Assembly (NCBI GenBank): GCA_002345745.1
Contig: DDWQ01000025.1
Location: forward strand, 6,895 to 54,534
DNA length: 47,640 bases
Reading direction: 5' to 3'
Source of the DNA: Candidatus Moranbacteria bacterium UBA2282
GTDB lineage: Bacteria; Patescibacteriota; Minisyncoccia; Moranbacterales; UBA2206
The notes under the pieces are model-generated. The model worked only from the letters and a program-made list of their open reading frames with translations, was not told where the DNA came from and ran no database searches. Positions 7,733 through 15,738 of the stretch are shown here, in pieces. Position numbers and translations under genes: made by a program. Each line of letters begins with the position of its first letter. The stretch's first letter is position 1.

Positions 7733-8428
7733 CTATAAAGCTATTCCCAAAAATAACTGCAACATAAAATTCAAAAATACACCCAGTGGACCAGAGAAGA
7801 AAATTATGAAAAACAAGAGAAAAATAAAACCAAACTGTTCAAGCATCGCCATCGTTTCAATTTTAATCGGAAAAATTGCGAACAACAATTTTGAGCCATC
7901 TAGCGGTGGAATCGGAATTAGATTGAAAAAAGCTAACAACACATTCCAGAAGATGATTATGACAAATATTTCAAAAAAGATGGAACCAACTGAACCGGCA
8001 ATTACAGTTGAAACATTGCCCCAATCATTAAAATTAGCAATAATATCCAATTTCGCGGCCACAGGAATGGAAATCATTCTGGCTATGATGGCAAAAATTA
8101 TGGCTATGAGGATATTTGATCCTGGCCCAGCCAAAGCGACAGCCGCCGGTCCCCATTTTTGGTTCTTTAAATTATATGGATTATACGGCACGGGTTTCGC
8201 CCAACCAAAAGCGAAGCGAAAGCCAGAGGTCAAAAGCATCAGTAGTGGTGCCACAATTGAGCCTACTGGATCAATGTGTTTCAAGGGATTGAGGTTCAAT
8301 CTACCAGCATATTTAGCTGTCGCGTCTCCCAACCACAAAGCCATCACGCCATGCGCAACTTCGTGGATAATTACGGCATATAGCAGGATTAGCACATAGA
8401 AGACTATCAGGACAATTTCATTTAACAT
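7733..8428 (-). CDS. Site-2 protease family (M50) membrane metalloprotease
   Basis: A polytopic zinc protease that cuts substrates within or near the membrane. The 231-residue protein starts MLNEIVLIVFYVLILLYAVI, then the zinc motif HEVAHG inside the first membrane segment, a LAGPGSNILIA segment, and the second metal motif NLIPIPPLDGSKLL (Asp ligand). There are about five or six hydrophobic helices and no PDZ domain. The ATG at 8428 is chosen because longer versions run into the divergent rpmB promoter. The substrate is unknown. Confidence 0.88.
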   Translation of the reverse strand: MLNEIVLIVFYVLILLYAVIIHEVAHGVMALWLGDATAKYAGRLNLNPLKHIDPVGSIVAPLLMLLTSGFRFAFGWAKPVPYNPYNLKNQKWGPAAVALAGPGSNILIAIIFAIIARMISIPVAAKLDIIANFNDWGNVSTVIAGSVGSIFFEIFVIIIFWNVLLAFFNLIPIPPLDGSKLLFAIFPIKIETMAMLEQFGFIFLLFFIIFFSGPLGVFLNFMLQLFLGIAL

Positions 8429-8437
8429 ATTTAGTTC

Positions 8438-8466
8438 TTTACAAGTTAACTTCTCTATGATACTAT
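8438..8466 (+). promoter_or_regulatory. rpmB promoter
   Basis: TTTACA (8438-8443), 17 bp, TACTAT (8461-8466) on the plus strand, about 40 bp before the rpmB ATG. It lies in the short divergent gap with the M50 gene. Confidence 0.6.
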
Positions 8467-8504
8467 AAACCTTGTTAGTAATCAACCCAATAATTTTAAA
8501 AGAA

Positions 8505-8678
8505 ATGAGTAGAGTATGTGAAGTTTGTGAACGCGGTGCTGGTAAAGGAAATAAACGTAGTCATTCTAATGTTGCGACTCTTCGAAAATTTGGCATCAAT
8601 TTGCAAACAAAAAAAATTGATGGCGAAAGATTGAAAGTTTGCACCAGATGCATCAAAACTTTGTCTAAGACAAAATAA
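8505..8678 (+). CDS. rpmB: 50S ribosomal protein L28
   Basis: L28 is a 50S protein. The ATG at 8505 gives the 57-residue MSRVCEVCERGAGKGNKRSHSN form with two CxxC pairs (CEVC and CTRC), the zinc-ribbon version of L28. The frame extends 11 codons upstream but that region overlaps the promoter. It is the only confident plus-strand gene in the window and ends at an intrinsic terminator. Confidence 0.95.
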   Translation: MSRVCEVCERGAGKGNKRSHSNVATLRKFGINLQTKKIDGERLKVCTRCIKTLSKTK

Positions 8679-8705
8679 TATTTTAGATTATTATTTTCTC
8701 AACTT

Positions 8706-8738
8706 TAAAAAACCCTTCAGTAATGAAAGGGTTTTTGT
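8706..8738 (+). terminator. rpmB terminator
   Basis: AAAACCCTT / AAGGGTTTT hairpin followed by a T-rich run (TTTTTGTTTT) on the plus strand, about 30 bp after the rpmB stop. Confidence 0.75.
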
Positions 8739-8760
8739 TTTGTGTTTTAAAATTTAGATA

Positions 8761-8806
8761 AAAAAAGAGGCCAGCTCGCGTGCCTCCATTGCGCGAGCTG
8801 GCCTCA
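8761..8806 (-). terminator. pyrF terminator, 14-bp GC-rich stem
   Basis: GAGGCCAGCTCGCG (8767-8780) pairs perfectly with 8792-8805; a T-run follows on the minus strand. This unusually GC-rich stem is unlike the AT-rich terminators of the housekeeping genes but resembles those of the accessory genes near 15.2, 38.7 and 43.6 kb. Confidence 0.85.
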
Positions 8807-8836
8807 AAGTTTTAGAAGTAACAAGAGTAGTGGACA

Positions 8837-9964
8837 TTAAAAGGGATATTTTATCCCCGCATCCAAAACCTCGGGTTGTTGATATGCCTCATACTCTTTT
8901 TTCTGAAAATTTTCCACACCTTTGATCGCACATTCTTCCGCATCAGCAACACGACCAGTGCCGCCAAATTTCTCTTGATACCCATACATCATGGCTGTCT
9001 CAGAGCCGAAAATTGCACCCTGACCATTCCATTTTCCTTCGCGGATCAGTTCAAGCATGATATTTTCAAATTTTCCACCCTGATTACCAAATCCTGGCAC
9101 CCAAAGAGTTGCTTCAGGGCAAAGCGAACGCATTCTGCCAGTAGATACATGGGTTGATCCGACAACCAGACCAAAAGGTGAAAGACCCTCATAGTTGAGA
9201 TCATATTCCTCAGTCCAACTGTTTACATCATAGGCTACGCAATCCTCCAAGGTCATTCCCCGACTTGCAATCATTTCTTGCTGGTATTCAGGACCGGAAT
9301 CATTGGAGGTTTTACACACTACAACAATACCCTTGCCTTTTTCCCGCATAAGATTTAAACCGCGTGGAGGAATTGAATTTTTATGCTTGTTTTCTCGCAG
9401 CAAAGCAACATCACTGCCCATATATGGGGTGACATTCATCGTATCATACGGCAAAAATGAAAACTTAATTCCGAGCTTGTCCCAAAGGTCATCAAGGAAT
9501 CTTCCCATATACCCCGTTTGGGTTCCCGCCACATCACCTCGCTTACAATCATGTTGATAAACAATGCGGGTGTTAAGTTTCTTTTCAAGTTTACGAACAT
9601 AATCAACTATCCGCATCATCATAAAATCACCTGGCGGACCCCATTCTTGATAAACGCCGTCTTGATCTTTAAAGGTACGGAGTCCGCACACTTCGACCCA
9701 AATCTGAAGCATCATCTTGGTGTATTTTTCAGCACCAGTCAAAAGCCCAGCATACACCTTTCGCATCTCAGAATCAGATCCCATAGGAGTTAGGCTGAGA
9801 AGAGTGTCATAATATTCAAATATCTCTCCTTTTGTATGCAAGCCATATACATCCTGATTTACTTGACGATTGTCAAACATATGCGGGCACGGTCCAGGGC
9901 ATAAAAGTGTCTTCTGCTCCCTTTGAGCCAAGGCCAAATCTACATGAGCATGTTTTTTCTCCAT
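8837..9964 (-). CDS. pyrF: Orotidine 5'-phosphate decarboxylase
   Basis: OMP decarboxylase makes UMP from OMP. The catalytic D-x-K-x-x-D array is visible as DCKRGD (139-144). VCKTSNDSGPEYQ, PFGLVVGSTHV and LWVPGFGNQGG match the phosphate-binding barrel elements of the type 2 subfamily. At 375 residues it is about 100 longer than usual, with an N-terminal extension and a long C-terminal tail. An AGGAAT Shine-Dalgarno precedes the ATG. pyrE lies 57 bp upstream, and both share a 19-bp leader repeat, so the pair should convert orotate to UMP. Confidence 0.9.
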   Translation of the reverse strand: MEKKHAHVDLALAQREQKTLLCPGPCPHMFDNRQVNQDVYGLHTKGEIFEYYDTLLSLTPMGSDSEMRKVYAGLLTGAEKYTKMMLQIWVEVCGLRTFKDQDGVYQEWGPPGDFMMMRIVDYVRKLEKKLNTRIVYQHDCKRGDVAGTQTGYMGRFLDDLWDKLGIKFSFLPYDTMNVTPYMGSDVALLRENKHKNSIPPRGLNLMREKGKGIVVVCKTSNDSGPEYQQEMIASRGMTLEDCVAYDVNSWTEEYDLNYEGLSPFGLVVGSTHVSTGRMRSLCPEATLWVPGFGNQGGKFENIMLELIREGKWNGQGAIFGSETAMMYGYQEKFGGTGRVADAEECAIKGVENFQKKEYEAYQQPEVLDAGIKYPF

Positions 9965-10000
9965 GAGCTATTCCTCTTTTGTATAATTTCAATACTAACT

Positions 10001-10019
10001 TTTGCCCCATGGCAACTTC
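10001..10019 (-). repeat. Leader repeat upstream of pyrF
   Basis: The minus strand reads GAAGTTGCCATGGGGCAAA, with a TTGCC-ATGG-GGCAA hairpin. The same 19 bases occur at 10735-10753 in front of pyrE. It lies 36 bp before the pyrF ATG, inside the pyrE-pyrF gap. Confidence 0.75.
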
Positions 10020-10021
10020 AT

Positions 10022-10699
10022 TTAATTGGTTGAAATATACGCGATGATTTCATCATATTTTTCTCGCGTTATTTTTTCAGCCTCAAGATAATATTGCAGA
10101 AGTTCGGTTATCGTGAATGCAGAAAAAAGTTTATATCCAGCATCTTCAATAATTTTCCGACCTCCCTGCTCACGGTCAAGCATAACGAACAGTCCAACTA
10201 CGATTGCGCCTCCGGCTTCAATGGCACGAATGGCTTCCAATTTAGTGTGCGCTTCCGTTACCAAGTCATCAATTACAATGACTCGCTCACCTGGCCGATA
10301 TTTGAAACCAGCTTTCGGAATTATGCACCGCCCTTCAGCTGTCTCCATTTTATCCAACGGGATTATGCGAAATCCCCAATCAGAATCTGCACGATCTGCA
10401 CATACAACTCGCCGAATACCATCAATAAACGGCACACCTGCCCGTGGAATTCCAGCCATTCCATCATATTCAATGCTAGATTCTTTGATCATATCCAACA
10501 AACAAAGAGCCATCAAATCATAATCTCTATCTTGTAATGGTCCTGGTTTTGGATTGTCCTTATTCCTGAAATTGATATAAATCGGTGATAGCGGTGCATC
10601 CGGCTTTGTTTCATGCAATTTGAGTTTAAATGCCCCCGTCATGAAGGCGCCTCTGTCTATCAACATAGTCGCGATTACAGATTGCACAAGCTTTTTCAT
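10022..10699 (-). CDS. pyrE: Orotate phosphoribosyltransferase
   Basis: OPRTase joins orotate to PRPP to give OMP. The 225-residue protein has the PRPP-binding motif VIVIDDLVTEAHTKLEAI, the GMAGIPRAGVPF segment before it, and the type I fold order. A GGGAGAG Shine-Dalgarno sits before the ATG. It is the first gene of a pyrE-pyrF operon with its own promoter. The earlier pyrimidine genes are not in this window, so orotate may be salvaged or made elsewhere. Confidence 0.92.
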   Translation of the reverse strand: MKKLVQSVIATMLIDRGAFMTGAFKLKLHETKPDAPLSPIYINFRNKDNPKPGPLQDRDYDLMALCLLDMIKESSIEYDGMAGIPRAGVPFIDGIRRVVCADRADSDWGFRIIPLDKMETAEGRCIIPKAGFKYRPGERVIVIDDLVTEAHTKLEAIRAIEAGGAIVVGLFVMLDREQGGRKIIEDAGYKLFSAFTITELLQYYLEAEKITREKYDEIIAYISTN

Positions 10700-10734
10700 T
10701 CTATCTCTCCCATAATATAATTTTCATATTTCAC

Positions 10735-10753
10735 TTTGCCCCATGGCAACTTC
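10735..10753 (-). repeat. Leader repeat upstream of pyrE
   Basis: Second copy of the 19-bp sequence found before pyrF, 35 bp before the pyrE ATG and about 40 bp after the -10. The embedded ATG opens a six-codon frame (MGQSEI) that stops before pyrE. Confidence 0.75.
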
Positions 10754-10791
10754 TATTCTATTCAATTTGGAAACAACAAAAACTTACTAGC

Positions 10792-10821
10792 ATCCTAGCA
10801 GTTTTTATTGGCAAAAGTCAA
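10792..10821 (-). promoter_or_regulatory. pyrE-pyrF promoter
   Basis: TTGACT (10816-10821) and TAGGAT (10792-10797) on the minus strand with an 18-bp spacer. The leader is about 85 nt and carries the repeat. Confidence 0.65.
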
Positions 10822-10828
10822 TCATTTG

Positions 10829-10855
10829 TTTTGTAGGGGTTTCACCCCTACAAAA
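10829..10855 (-). terminator. Hairpin after matrixin gene
   Basis: Perfect 12-bp arms TTTTGTAGGGGT / ACCCCTACAAAA with a 3-nt loop, directly after the TAG stop of the matrixin gene. The short T-tract supports termination; it may also be a member of the palindromic repeat set. Confidence 0.65.
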
Positions 10856-10856
10856 T

Positions 10857-11870
10857 CTATCTCACGCAAGTTGTTTGAAAAAATGCAATGTCGTCGGGAG
10901 TGATTTCGGCGCTTTGGTTGATGAGTTTGGGATACATAATGGCGGTGGGATTTTCCGCGTGCGCCAAGCCGAGTGCGTGCCCCATTTCGTGGATGAGCAC
11001 TGCTAACAAATCTTCGTCATCAAAAAATTGAAAAATATCAATCGACTCTTGCCCGTTGTCGTTCATATACAGTCCCGTTTCAAACTCACCGCGCGCTGCT
11101 TGGGTTTCGTTATAGTCGGCAATCTCACTATTTGCTTTTGTTGCCGTTTGATTGACAGCGCCAATAGTTCCATTCACTTGCGCAACCATGTCATTGAGTT
11201 CTTGCTGTTTTTTCTCTAGTACGGTTCGCAAGGCATTCAAAGCGCTCTCTTGTTTTTTCAAATCTTTCACTTGCGCATCAAGGTCTTTTTTCTGCTCAGT
11301 CAATTCAATAAAAACTTCTTTCGGAGCACCGCCTTGGGAGTTCCAATATGCAACTTCTTTTTCATATTCCTTAAGATCGCTTTGATATTTTTCAAGTGCA
11401 TTTGTATAATCTTTTATATCTTGATTATAGCGAGATGTTTGAGTTTCAAAAATTTTATTTTTTTCCTCCAACTGTGCACGCAAAGATTCATAATTAGCAA
11501 CAAGCTGATCGGCTTTTTCCTTATTATTATCAACATCCAACATAATATTTTTCAAATTTTCCGTTGTCAATTGTCTTTCGTCATAAACTAAATTCACTTT
11601 CACGCGACCATCATTTTCCATTTGAAAAACATCCCGCCCCAAAGCCGTTTCCCATTTTTGCTCAGCTTCTTGCATCAGACTCACAAATTTTTCTTGCGAC
11701 ACGCCAAAACGCGGGTCAACTGTGCCAACCGCATAGGTCACAGGGATATAGCACTTGTATTCAGAAAACGGATTGTTCCTCATTAACAGTGATTCATTGC
11801 GCACCATAAAAATACCGATTGAAATCGACAAGATAATTATTAGAAATATTTTTTTAAATGTTTTCTGCAT
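10857..11870 (-). CDS. Matrixin-like (M10) secreted or anchored zinc metalloprotease
   Basis: The 337-residue protein begins with a signal anchor (IFLIIILSISIGIF) and ends with the metzincin zinc motif HEMGHALGLAH (about 294-304) followed by a Met-turn (AIMYPKL). Between them is a long coiled coil (about residues 130-250, rich in E, K, Q). The protease is therefore tethered outside the membrane by a helical stalk. No propeptide cysteine switch is evident. The substrate is unknown; a cell-surface or host-contact role is inference. Confidence 0.85.
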   Translation of the reverse strand: MQKTFKKIFLIIILSISIGIFMVRNESLLMRNNPFSEYKCYIPVTYAVGTVDPRFGVSQEKFVSLMQEAEQKWETALGRDVFQMENDGRVKVNLVYDERQLTTENLKNIMLDVDNNKEKADQLVANYESLRAQLEEKNKIFETQTSRYNQDIKDYTNALEKYQSDLKEYEKEVAYWNSQGGAPKEVFIELTEQKKDLDAQVKDLKKQESALNALRTVLEKKQQELNDMVAQVNGTIGAVNQTATKANSEIADYNETQAARGEFETGLYMNDNGQESIDIFQFFDDEDLLAVLIHEMGHALGLAHAENPTAIMYPKLINQSAEITPDDIAFFQTTCVR

Positions 11871-11926
11871 ATATTAATAATATCACAAGACTAAAGTTAA
11901 AAAAACCTGTACCATTCGGAATAAAT

Positions 11927-11957
11927 AAAAGCAGTCTCACTTAGTAGGACTGCTTTT
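11927..11957 (-). terminator. ndk terminator
   Basis: Perfect 10-bp arms AAAAGCAGTC / GACTGCTTTT, followed on the minus strand by a T-rich stretch, 20 bp after the ndk stop. Confidence 0.8.
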
Positions 11958-11976
11958 ACAAATATACAGGTAAATT

Positions 11977-12591
11977 TTATTCTAAAATTCCATCCATATT
12001 TACATCATACAAAATTGCATCTTGAATGTGTTTGTATTCCAAGATTTCATTTCCAGCAAACCAAATTGGAATTTCTTTTTCTGCTTCTTCTGAATTTCCA
12101 GAAGCATGCAAAAGATTTCGTACACTTCTTTGATCTACATCAGCCAAAGCAAATGTGTCTAGAGTGTAGTCGCTACGAATAGACCCAACATCAGCAGTTA
12201 ATGGTTCAGTACCTCCAGTAATTTTTCTTACCAAAGCACAAGCTTGATTTCCTTGCCAAACCATTGCCACAACCGGACCAGCGCTTAGATATTTTGCATT
12301 TGATTCCATTACTGCACGACCATTTGCCATGTTATCAACATATGGAGATTGCAATCCTTTTTTCTCATACGAAGCTCTGGCTTTTCGACCAACTTCTTCC
12401 AACCATGCATCTCCACCAACTTCATAATAATGTTTAATTGCCATTTCCTCAGTTGCAACCAACATTTTCATAGCAATCAATTTCAATCCTGTGCGTTCAT
12501 AGCGTCTAACAATTTCGCCGACAAGTGATCTTTGAATTCCATCTGGCTTAATGATTACCAGCGTTCTTTCTTTGCTTGGATGATTTTCCAT
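11977..12591 (-). CDS. ndk: Nucleoside diphosphate kinase, long form
   Basis: NDK balances NTP and dNTP pools by phosphate transfer through a histidine. The 204-residue protein starts with ERTLVIIKPDGIQRSLVGEI, has MVWQGNQACALVRKITG and the catalytic-histidine region RNLLHASGNSEEAEKEI (His162), where the usual HGSDS reads HASGN. It exceeds the common 140-150 by about 50 residues: an insertion (DAWLEEVGRKARASYEKKG region) and a C-terminal extension. Preserved P-loop-free fold motifs support activity. It has its own promoter and terminator. Confidence 0.9.
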   Translation of the reverse strand: MENHPSKERTLVIIKPDGIQRSLVGEIVRRYERTGLKLIAMKMLVATEEMAIKHYYEVGGDAWLEEVGRKARASYEKKGLQSPYVDNMANGRAVMESNAKYLSAGPVVAMVWQGNQACALVRKITGGTEPLTADVGSIRSDYTLDTFALADVDQRSVRNLLHASGNSEEAEKEIPIWFAGNEILEYKHIQDAILYDVNMDGILE

Positions 12592-12629
12592 AATTTTTAT
12601 AAAAATTTATTATTTATTTACTAGAATTT

Positions 12630-12658
12630 AGTTTATCACAAGATATTTTAGTTGGCAA
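12630..12658 (-). promoter_or_regulatory. ndk promoter
   Basis: TTGCCA (12653-12658), 17 bp, TAAACT (12630-12635) on the minus strand, about 40 bp before the ndk start. Confidence 0.6.
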
Positions 12659-12721
12659 TAACACTAATACATAAAACTTAATATTATAAAATCCTTCCTT
12701 ATATGGTCGTATGGAAGTAAA

Positions 12722-13594
12722 TTAGTTGGCTATTAACTGACATTGATTCGCCACGGTGGATGGTTTTTGACATTCATACAATATATCCCCGATTTCATCT
12801 GTGCGAAAAATATTTATTTTATTCGCCTGCAATCTATCTAGAGTTTCTGTTGTGGGATGACCAAAGCGATTATTTTTACCGACAGAAATTATAGCCGAAC
12901 GCGGATGCACTTTTTCCAGAAATTCATTCGTGCTGGCATATTTTGATCCGTGATGTGCAACTTTCAAAATAGTAGCCTCTAAATTACTATTATTTTGCAA
13001 TAATTTTCTCTCTTCTGAATCTGGCAAGTCGCCTGCAAACAAAAAGGACTCCTGTCCAAAAACCAATTTAATTAGAATGCTATATGCATTTGTGTCTTTC
13101 ACAATGCTAGTTGGCACAACACTGCTTGGACTCAAAATTTCCATTTCAGCCTGATCTAGTTTTATTCTCATCCCCACACTAGCAGAAACTTTTTGAATTT
13201 GTTTTTGCGTAATTAGTTCTTCATATTTTTGATATAATTGCGATTCGCTTTGCACTGTTGTTTCTAGTAATGCATCTACTCGATAATTTTTCATCACAGC
13301 TAGCAAGCCTTCAATATGATCTTGATCGGGATGAGTAGCAATCACCATTTCAATTTCCCGATCCCAAAATGGAACATAGCGTCCAAGTTTTTCCATTAAT
13401 ATTTGCCCGCTTGGTCCGCCATCAATCAAAATCTGCTTCGAGCCCTGCATAATCAGCGTGGCATCACCTTGCCCGACATCCAGAAAAATAATTTTCAATT
13501 CCTGATTTTTGCCGTGCCAAATAATCCCAGCTAAAATCAAGCTGATGATAAATAAAATTATTATTGAAATGTATGTTATTTTTCTATTTCTCAT
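12722..13594 (-). CDS. ComEC C-terminal-like metallo-beta-lactamase-fold hydrolase
   Basis: A 290-residue protein with an N-terminal membrane anchor (ISIIILFIISLILAGIIW) and then the ComEC/Rec2-type beta-lactamase domain: IIFLDVGQGDATLI, the metal motif THPDQDHIEG, LLFAGDLPD, VAHHGSKYAS and SVGKNNRFGHP. In many bacteria this domain is fused to ComEC and may act on the incoming DNA strand. Here it is a separate gene 45 bp downstream of the channel gene, so the two probably work together in DNA uptake. Confidence 0.88.
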   Translation of the reverse strand: MRNRKITYISIIILFIISLILAGIIWHGKNQELKIIFLDVGQGDATLIMQGSKQILIDGGPSGQILMEKLGRYVPFWDREIEMVIATHPDQDHIEGLLAVMKNYRVDALLETTVQSESQLYQKYEELITQKQIQKVSASVGMRIKLDQAEMEILSPSSVVPTSIVKDTNAYSILIKLVFGQESFLFAGDLPDSEERKLLQNNSNLEATILKVAHHGSKYASTNEFLEKVHPRSAIISVGKNNRFGHPTTETLDRLQANKINIFRTDEIGDILYECQKPSTVANQCQLIAN

Positions 13595-13639
13595 TAAACT
13601 AATTTATGTAAAATCACGCATATGCAAGATTTTACATAT

Positions 13640-15133
13640 TTATATTTTTTCACTTTCCGAAATATTCCCCATCAAAAAATTTGGGTCATTATGTTTCTGC
13701 CTAGTCCGTTTTGAAAAAAACAAAAACCCTATTAAAATTATATACCATCCCACTACCCACATCCAGGAAAAATTCAAAACTTCCACTGAAGAGAATTTAA
13801 GATTAGCCATCCATTCAATGATTGTCGTTTCATATTTGAGTGGCAGAAATGTCAGCCACGCCAGAATGATAGCCAGCGGTGGCAAAATGAAAGAGACCAG
13901 CACCATCAAAAAACCTAACAGCATTGTTAATGGAATAATCGGCAGCACTGCCAGATTTGCCAAAGGCGAAATGACAGAAAGTTTTTGAAAATTAGTTAGA
14001 ATAATTGGCAAGACAAAAATTTGTGCTGACAATGTCAAAAATAGAATTTCATTAAAAAAGGAGATGCCTTGCTTTTTGATTGCATATTTTTCGATACTTG
14101 GATAGAAATAGACAATTCCCAACGTCGCCAAGAATGACAGTTGAAAGCCCACATCCCAACGCAAAAGAAACGGATTCCAAAGCAACATCACGCCTGCAGA
14201 AAAAATAATTGAATTTTGTGCATTCGCCAGACGACCCTGATTCATCGCCCACAAAATTAGACCTCCCATCACTCCTGCACGCACTGCACTCGCCGGAAAG
14301 CCAGTCATAACCACAAACAGAAAAATGCCCACAATGGCAAACCAAAAGGCCTGACGACGCCACAGTCCCAAAAAAATTCCCAACAGCATCAAATATTCCG
14401 CTACAATGGTCACATTATAGCCTGATACAGCAATAATGTGCGTCAACCCAGTCGCAGAAAAGCTGTCCTGCATTTCTTTTGACAGATTATCATCCCCGCC
14501 AAGAATAAGTCCAATCAGAAGTCCTGATTGTGGCGCCGGCAAAAATGCAATTATTTTTTCCTGTAATTTATTTTTTATTTTCAAAATAGCCGTGTATGTT
14601 TCGCTCCCCTGATTATTTTCCAAAAACTTTATTTTGGGATTTTTGCATAAATAAAAAATATTATCTTTGGCTAGATACATCCGATAATCAAAACCATCTA
14701 TATTTTTTGGCATCTCCAATTCACAACTCACATTTAATTTGTCACCATAATTATAAGTAACATATGCACTCGTGGAAATTAGAAATTTTTCACCATTCTC
14801 CGTTTGTGCAATAATAGTTTGCATGCGACCTTTCAGTGCTGGCTCTTTGGTAATTATGATTTCACCTGCAAATTGCTTTTTAGTTGTGTCGAGCTTATTT
14901 ATTTTTTCTAATTTTATATTTGTCAGCCACACTCCAAATAGAAAAAATAGAATTGCCGCGACTGCCAAATAAACTTTTTTATTTTTATAGAAAACAAATA
15001 ACAAAATCAATGCTAAAATTAAACTTGCAAATATATAAAAATTATTGATAATTCGCGGATAGTAAAAAGATGTGCCAAAAATCCCGCCAATAAAACTCAA
15101 GGATAGTAAAAAAAATATTTTGGATTTGTTCAT
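13640..15133 (-). CDS. comEC: ComEC/Rec2 family DNA-uptake channel protein
   Basis: The inner-membrane channel for single-stranded DNA in natural transformation. The 497-residue protein has N-terminal membrane helices, a soluble OB-like segment (GEIIITKEPALKGRMQTIIAQTENG), and the competence domain from about residue 190: LIGLILGGDD, FSATGLTHIIAVSGYNV, GFPASAVRAGVMG and WDVGFQLSFLATLGI, all family signatures, then a run of helices. It lacks the usual C-terminal beta-lactamase domain, which is the next gene. Transcription likely starts close to the ATG, from a TATAAT at 15140-15145. Confidence 0.92.
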   Translation of the reverse strand: MNKSKIFFLLSLSFIGGIFGTSFYYPRIINNFYIFASLILALILLFVFYKNKKVYLAVAAILFFLFGVWLTNIKLEKINKLDTTKKQFAGEIIITKEPALKGRMQTIIAQTENGEKFLISTSAYVTYNYGDKLNVSCELEMPKNIDGFDYRMYLAKDNIFYLCKNPKIKFLENNQGSETYTAILKIKNKLQEKIIAFLPAPQSGLLIGLILGGDDNLSKEMQDSFSATGLTHIIAVSGYNVTIVAEYLMLLGIFLGLWRRQAFWFAIVGIFLFVVMTGFPASAVRAGVMGGLILWAMNQGRLANAQNSIIFSAGVMLLWNPFLLRWDVGFQLSFLATLGIVYFYPSIEKYAIKKQGISFFNEILFLTLSAQIFVLPIILTNFQKLSVISPLANLAVLPIIPLTMLLGFLMVLVSFILPPLAIILAWLTFLPLKYETTIIEWMANLKFSSVEVLNFSWMWVVGWYIILIGFLFFSKRTRQKHNDPNFLMGNISESEKI

Positions 15134-15150
15134 AGCTTAATTATAACAAA

Positions 15151-15186
15151 TAAAAAAAGGCTAGTGGAGAAACTTCTCCGCTAGCC
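15151..15186 (-). terminator. Terminator of the cysteine-rich protein gene
   Basis: GGCTAG-T-GGAGAA / TTCTCC-G-CTAGCC stem with a 2-nt loop, followed by a seven-T run on the minus strand, 14 bp after the stop. Confidence 0.85.
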
Positions 15187-15199
15187 CATACTCAATGTC

Positions 15200-15412
15200 T
15201 TATGCCTGATAGACGCGTGGCCCCAAAGAACATACACACTGAGTTTCAGGTCGCTTACATTCATAACACCATGACACGCATGTACCATTTTTTAGACATA
15301 ATGATTTTTCTTTTCCACAAACAGTGCACCATGGCACACATTTGCAATCGTCACCAACCTTGCCACAATTTGAACAATGTATTGGCATTACATGATTAAC
15401 CGCCTCTGTCAT
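15200..15412 (-). CDS. Small cysteine-rich (zinc-ribbon-like) protein
   Basis: A 70-residue protein with twelve cysteines arranged as repeated knuckles: CSNCGKVGDDCKC, CTVCGKEKSLC, CVSWCYECKRPETQCVC. Three similar units of about 18 residues suggest an internal repeat that binds two or three metal ions. It has a clear GAGGTG Shine-Dalgarno and its own strong terminator, so it is expressed as a real gene. No membrane segment or enzymatic motif. Function unknown; protein or nucleic-acid binding through zinc ribbons is the simplest guess. Confidence 0.75.
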   Translation of the reverse strand: MTEAVNHVMPIHCSNCGKVGDDCKCVPWCTVCGKEKSLCLKNGTCVSWCYECKRPETQCVCSLGPRVYQA

Positions 15413-15435
15413 AATGACACCTCATTTTGAAAAAT

Positions 15436-15657
15436 TTAATCTTCAACTTCGACGATTTTAATTTTAGCAGATTTTCCGCCAATAATACGTAAAGAACTTT
15501 TGAGAACACCAAAATGCTCCGCTAATATCTTTATTAGCATACTATTCGCCTCGCCGTCAACTGGCGGAGCGGTCAGATGCACTTTATATTCCCCTTCCGC
15601 CGTTTTCGTCACTTTATTTCGGGAAGAGCGTGGTGAGACTTTTACATAAATTCTCAT
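15436..15657 (-). CDS. DUF167 (YggU-like) protein
   Basis: A 73-residue protein matching DUF167: RIYVKVSPRSSRNKV at the start, the YKVHLTAPPVDGEANSMLIK core and SSLRIIGGKSAKIKIVEV. Function of the family is not established. It is the last gene of the nrdR-nrdD-nrdG group, 81 bp after nrdG. Its 5' leader is a 68-bp copy of the nrdG leader, including the GTAGGAGT ribosome-binding site. Confidence 0.9.
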   Translation of the reverse strand: MRIYVKVSPRSSRNKVTKTAEGEYKVHLTAPPVDGEANSMLIKILAEHFGVLKSSLRIIGGKSAKIKIVEVED

Positions 15658-15721
15658 ACTCCTACAAAATTACAAATAATTACAAAATTACAAAATTTTT
15701 GTACTTTCGTACTTTTGTAAA
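15654..15721 (-). repeat. 68-bp direct repeat, copy 1 (leader of DUF167 gene)
   Basis: Identical to 16476-16543. It runs from the start codon through the ribosome-binding site GTAGGAGT and an AT-rich stretch with repeated TTTTGTAATTTTGTA and GTACGAAAGTAC units. Confidence 0.9.
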
Positions 15722-15738
15722 GATTTGTATGTTTGTAG

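Noticed and set aside
7806..8399. 197-codon plus-strand open frame
   Set aside because: It is the antisense shadow of the M50 protease gene, which has clear family motifs.
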